The translations under genes were made by a program, and so were the position numbers. Of a stretch of DNA of 64,000 nucleotides, positions 61,398 through 64,000 are shown piece after piece. Each line of letters starts with the position of its first letter. The first letter of the stretch is position 1. The DNA comes from a bacterium (GTDB lineage Bacteria > UBA8248): contig JAJDYR010000032.1 in NCBI GenBank assembly GCA_022825065.1, positions 62,001-126,000 of the forward strand, given 5' to 3'. A model generated the notes under the pieces. The model worked only from the letters and a program-made list of their open reading frames with translations. It was not told the origin of the DNA and made no database searches.

Positions 61398-61760
61398 TTA
61401 GCGGTCATCGCTCAGGTAGCGGCCCAGCATGTCGCGGGAGTGTTCATCCTCGTGGCAGTCCACGCACAGATTCTCCCAGTTGCTGCCGTCAGGCGGGTTG
61501 TTCTTGTGGTCGCCGTCGCGGTGGTGGACCGTCAGGACGTGGAGGTTGTTCTCATCGAAATCCCGGCCGCATTTCGCACAGAACCAGCCGTGGATTTCGA
61601 GCGACTTTCGTCTGTAATCCTGCGCGCTCCTGCCCACGCTGGCCGAGGACTTGAGGCGCGCGGCGATTTGTTTCGCGCTTTCTCCGGTAGGGGCGGCCGG
61701 TTTGGGAGCGCTTCTTCTCCCCGGTCGGCGTCTGTTTGCGCTGAATCTCGTTCTGGCCAT
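61398..61760 (-). CDS. HNH endonuclease (YajD-like)
   Basis: 120 residues. Basic N-terminus, then CAKCGRDF, HVLTVHHRDGDHKNNPPDGSNWENLCVDCHEDEH with the HNH fold residues and the Cys4 zinc pairs (CAKC/CVDC). Small HNH proteins of this type are widespread; the target is unknown. It is first in the minus-strand operon, 27 bases before aroA. Confidence 0.88.
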   Translation of the reverse strand: MARTRFSANRRRPGRRSAPKPAAPTGESAKQIAARLKSSASVGRSAQDYRRKSLEIHGWFCAKCGRDFDENNLHVLTVHHRDGDHKNNPPDGSNWENLCVDCHEDEHSRDMLGRYLSDDR

Positions 61761-61894
61761 CGGATCAACCTCCCGTGCTCAGGAGCCATCCTAGCAAATC
61801 GCGCTATAATGAGGAAGAGATGGATTGGGCGACGATTATCATCCTGGCGGATCAAAGAATGGAAAATGACATGCTTGCGCCGAGGAGAACCTGA
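61761..61894. other. 134-base divergent promoter region
   Basis: Between the HNH and cytochrome genes. TATAAT at 61805-61810 on the plus strand has no good -35 partner; no repeats. Confidence 0.35.
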
Positions 61895-62518
61895 ATGCGA
61901 AGCTCCCGGAGACGCTGGTGGCGGTGGCTGATCCTCCTCGTCTTGCTGTCCCCCCTGCTCGGAGTCGGCAGTCTGTACGGGATTCGCGCCGTGGAGTCCT
62001 ACGACCCGTTCTGTACGGTCTGCCACTTACAGGATCACCAGGACTACCTCGACGACGGGGCGCGCGCGGAGAACATGGTCAAGACGCTGGGCGGGTGGCA
62101 CAAGAGTGCGGGCGGCGTGAGGTGCATATCATGCCACGGGGAAGAGGGCATCACGGGGATGATCCGCACGACGATTCTGGCGAACAAGGACCTTTACAAG
62201 TTCATCATCGGCGATTACGAGCAGCCCTCGCGCGTTTTCCATCCCATCCTCGATAAGGACTGTGTGAAGTGTCACGACGAGGAGCGCCTCCTGGAGTTGT
62301 CCGACGACGCGTTTCACGCCATCAGCGACCACGCGGAACTCAAGGCGGACTGCGTTCAGTGCCATAACGGCCATCGCCTCGGAGGCGACCGGGAAAAAGG
62401 GTTCATGGTGGCTGCGACGGCGCAACCGCGTTGTGACGCCTGCCACGACGAACTGGAGCAGAAAGTGGATTTGAAGGATCTTGAGCCGTTTCCCAGGAAA
62501 AGAGAATCTGACAGCTAA
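61895..62518 (+). CDS. membrane-anchored pentaheme cytochrome c (NapC/NirT-like)
   Basis: 207 residues, ATG with GAGGAG upstream. A basic N-terminus and one membrane segment (12-30) anchor the protein, the periplasmic part carries five CXXCH sites: 40-44, 77-81, 123-127, 153-157 and 180-184. NapC/NirT relatives with four hemes pass electrons from quinol to periplasmic reductases; a fifth heme is unusual for short NapC-type proteins. No terminal reductase gene is visible, and the window ends shortly after. Confidence 0.88.
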   Translation: MRSSRRRWWRWLILLVLLSPLLGVGSLYGIRAVESYDPFCTVCHLQDHQDYLDDGARAENMVKTLGGWHKSAGGVRCISCHGEEGITGMIRTTILANKDLYKFIIGDYEQPSRVFHPILDKDCVKCHDEERLLELSDDAFHAISDHAELKADCVQCHNGHRLGGDREKGFMVAATAQPRCDACHDELEQKVDLKDLEPFPRKRESDS

Positions 62519-62594
62519 AGGCGTGCTTCCCTCGGATTTCACCCGCCGCCTGATTCCCGGTACAGATCGGATTCGCTGAAAGGACAGGCAGGAA

Positions 62595-63470
62595 TTGCGA
62601 TTTTTCGTTTTGATCTTCACCGTCACCTTTCTGTGGGGTCTGAGTTTTCCGGCGGCCAAGATAGGCCTGCGCGGCGTGGAGCCTTTCACGTTCCTCTGGC
62701 TGCGGGGCATCATCTCCTCGGCGAGCGTTTTCCTGATCATGTTCGCCCGAAAGATGCCGGTCCTGCCGCCACGACCGTCCTGGAGGGGAGAGAGCCGCGA
62801 TTTCTGGCTCAACGCCTGCCTGCACAACTTGATGTTCATCACCTATTACCACGGCGTGGACCACACTACCGCCGGGCGCGCCTCGTTGTTCCTCTACTCC
62901 CAGCCCCTGCTCCTGACGGCGCTCGCGGCGTGGATTCTGCCCCAGGAGAGGGTGGGCGTCCGCGCGGTTTCGGGCTTCATGGCGGCGAGCTTCGGCATGG
63001 TGTTCCTCTTCGGCGACAAGCTCTCATCAGCCGGCGGCTCCACCTGGTACGGGGACGCTATCGTCGTCCTGGCGGCCGTGATATGGGCGGTGCAGTCGAT
63101 CTTTTTGAAAATGCGCTTAAGGAGTTTCGACGCCTTCAGAATCACGGCCTGGACGCAGCTTCTGGCCGTACTCCCGTTCTTCATCGTCGCCTCGTTTCTG
63201 GGCGAGCCCTGGCCCGACCTGACGGACGCGAACGTGCTCACAGGCGTGGGCTACAGCGGCCTCATCGGCACGGGGCTGGCCATGATCCCCTGGCTGTGGC
63301 TGCTGACGGACTACCCGGCGAGCCGCGTGGGCGTGTTCATGTTCCTGACGCCCGTGTTCGGGGTCCTGACGGGCGCCTTGCTTCTCGCGGAACCTTTAAC
63401 GATGCTTATGCTCGGAGGGGCCGTTCTCATCTCATTGGGCATATATTTTGTGAATTCCGATTCGAAATAA
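62595..63470 (+). CDS. EamA-family (DMT) transporter
   Basis: 291 residues from the TTG at 62595 (AGGCAGGAA upstream). Two EamA repeats, about ten hydrophobic segments: GLSFPAAKIGLRGVEPFTFLW in repeat 1, ASRVGVFMFLTPVFGVLTGALLLAEPLT in repeat 2. Inner-membrane carrier, substrate unknown. Starts 77 bases after the cytochrome gene on the same strand. Confidence 0.88.
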   Translation: MRFFVLIFTVTFLWGLSFPAAKIGLRGVEPFTFLWLRGIISSASVFLIMFARKMPVLPPRPSWRGESRDFWLNACLHNLMFITYYHGVDHTTAGRASLFLYSQPLLLTALAAWILPQERVGVRAVSGFMAASFGMVFLFGDKLSSAGGSTWYGDAIVVLAAVIWAVQSIFLKMRLRSFDAFRITAWTQLLAVLPFFIVASFLGEPWPDLTDANVLTGVGYSGLIGTGLAMIPWLWLLTDYPASRVGVFMFLTPVFGVLTGALLLAEPLTMLMLGGAVLISLGIYFVNSDSK

Positions 63471-63634
63471 AATTGATAATTCTATTTATTTCAAAAATAT
63501 ATGAATTATAATTAAAGTTTTTTCTCACTTGGCGAGTCTGTCCCGGCGTAGTACGGGTTGGCGGAACCTGGCCGGAGCTGGAGCGGACCGTCCTCCTTCA
63601 AATCGCTACGGGCACGGGCAATTCGGGCATTTGT

Positions 63635-64000
63635 TCATCCTATCCGCCAAGCCGTCACGCCACCCTGCGCGTCGAGCGCGGCAAGCGCGCGCCCGTCTGG
63701 TCGCCAATACAGCTTCGCCCCGATTCCCGCCAGAACCGCGGTCCCGATCGGACGGCCATTTCCGTCCCTCTCGAGCGACCACACCACCACGGCGCCATCC
63801 CGTGCCGCCGATGCCAGGCGCATCCCGCGGCGAGCGAAGGCAAGCGTCGTGACGGGTTGAACATGATGCTCCAGTACACCGGGCCGCGTGCCTTCGGGAC
63901 CACTTCCTTGGAAGCTCCAGACCGTCACCGCCTCCCCTCCGCCGGTGGCCAAAAGGGTGCCGGTATCATCGAAAGCCAGGGCCGACGGCTTGGCGGAATA
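63635..64000 (-). CDS. WD40-repeat protein, N-terminus off window
   Basis: The minus-strand frame stays open to the right edge (121 codons within the window), so only the C-terminus is visible. It shows WD40-type blades: ALAFDDTGTLLATGGGEAVTVW, then LAFARRGMRLASAARDGAVVVWSL, then a final GVTAWRIG. Bacterial WD40 proteins are usually scaffolds, but the rest of the gene is unseen. Confidence 0.75.
   Translation of the reverse strand, partial: YSAKPSALAFDDTGTLLATGGGEAVTVWSFQGSGPEGTRPGVLEHHVQPVTTLAFARRGMRLASAARDGAVVVWSLERDGNGRPIGTAVLAGIGAKLYWRPDGRALAALDAQGGVTAWRIG

Overview
This is a high-GC bacterial window with no rRNA, tRNA, CRISPR array or phage genes. Gene content (TAXI-type TRAP transporter, BMP-type ABC importer, CoA transferase, two acetyl-CoA-synthetase-like enzymes, several EamA and TauE/SafE carriers, pentaheme cytochrome, lipoproteins) points to a heterotrophic Gram-negative bacterium with a broad appetite for small organic acids and N-compounds. 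The sequence alone does not fix the taxon; an uncultivated proteobacterial, Nitrospinota or Tectomicrobia-like lineage is my low-confidence guess.

Layout. 1-5564 (minus strand) holds three lipoproteins of the transferrin-binding-protein-like beta-barrel type plus one small periplasmic protein; a fourth relative lies at 38371-39390. 5565-7907 has no gene and is an array of stem-loop repeats. 7908-20416 is a catabolic block: carbamate kinase, a ring-opening amidohydrolase (cyanurate hydrolase/barbiturase family), a four-gene BMP-type ABC importer on the minus strand, then a cyclase-family hydrolase, an FdrA/AllF-like protein and a DUF1116 (YlbE/AllG-like) protein. Together they suggest import of a cyclic ureide or imide, hydrolytic ring opening, transcarbamylation to carbamoyl phosphate and ATP recovery by carbamate kinase. 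20848-27279 has an EamA carrier, a ribbon-helix-helix/PIN toxin-antitoxin pair and a four-gene minus-strand operon (quinone-reductase-like, FlK-like thioesterase, class III CoA transferase, alpha/beta hydrolase). 28084-32347 is a TAXI-TRAP importer with a well-formed promoter and a VOC dioxygenase-like protein. 32670-37909 is a tight operon of D-2-hydroxyacid dehydrogenase, citrate-synthase-type enzyme, aconitase and PrpF. 39490-44151 has a frameshifted PEBP-like gene, a coiled-coil lipoprotein, an EamA/VOC pair and an esterase-like protein. 44753-51506 has duplicated metallo-beta-lactamase-fold and acyl-CoA synthetase genes, with a nuclease-like gene wedged between the synthetases. 51881-54995 has two TauE/SafE carriers and an amidohydrolase. 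55097-58064 is a candidate defence cluster (DUF3696-type ATPase, PIN-like nuclease, DUF4268-type PD-(D/E)XK-like protein). 58514-61760 is a minus-strand housekeeping operon (HNH, AroA, FmdB-like, TenA, 3-methyladenine glycosylase). The end holds a pentaheme cytochrome, another EamA carrier and the tail of a WD40 protein.

Almost every gap longer than 300 bases is filled by dispersed palindromic repeats of at least four families: R1, inverted doublets of a C-tract/G-tract motif; R2, ends with TGTTGAAAAAG inverted repeats; R3, CTGAGTAG-type palindromes; R4, GTAGGG...CCCTAC palindromes with variable cores. R2 termini usually enclose R1 or R3 sequence. One R2 copy (13551-13850) has a perfect 10-base target duplication and sits in the loop of a perfect hairpin between two transporter genes.
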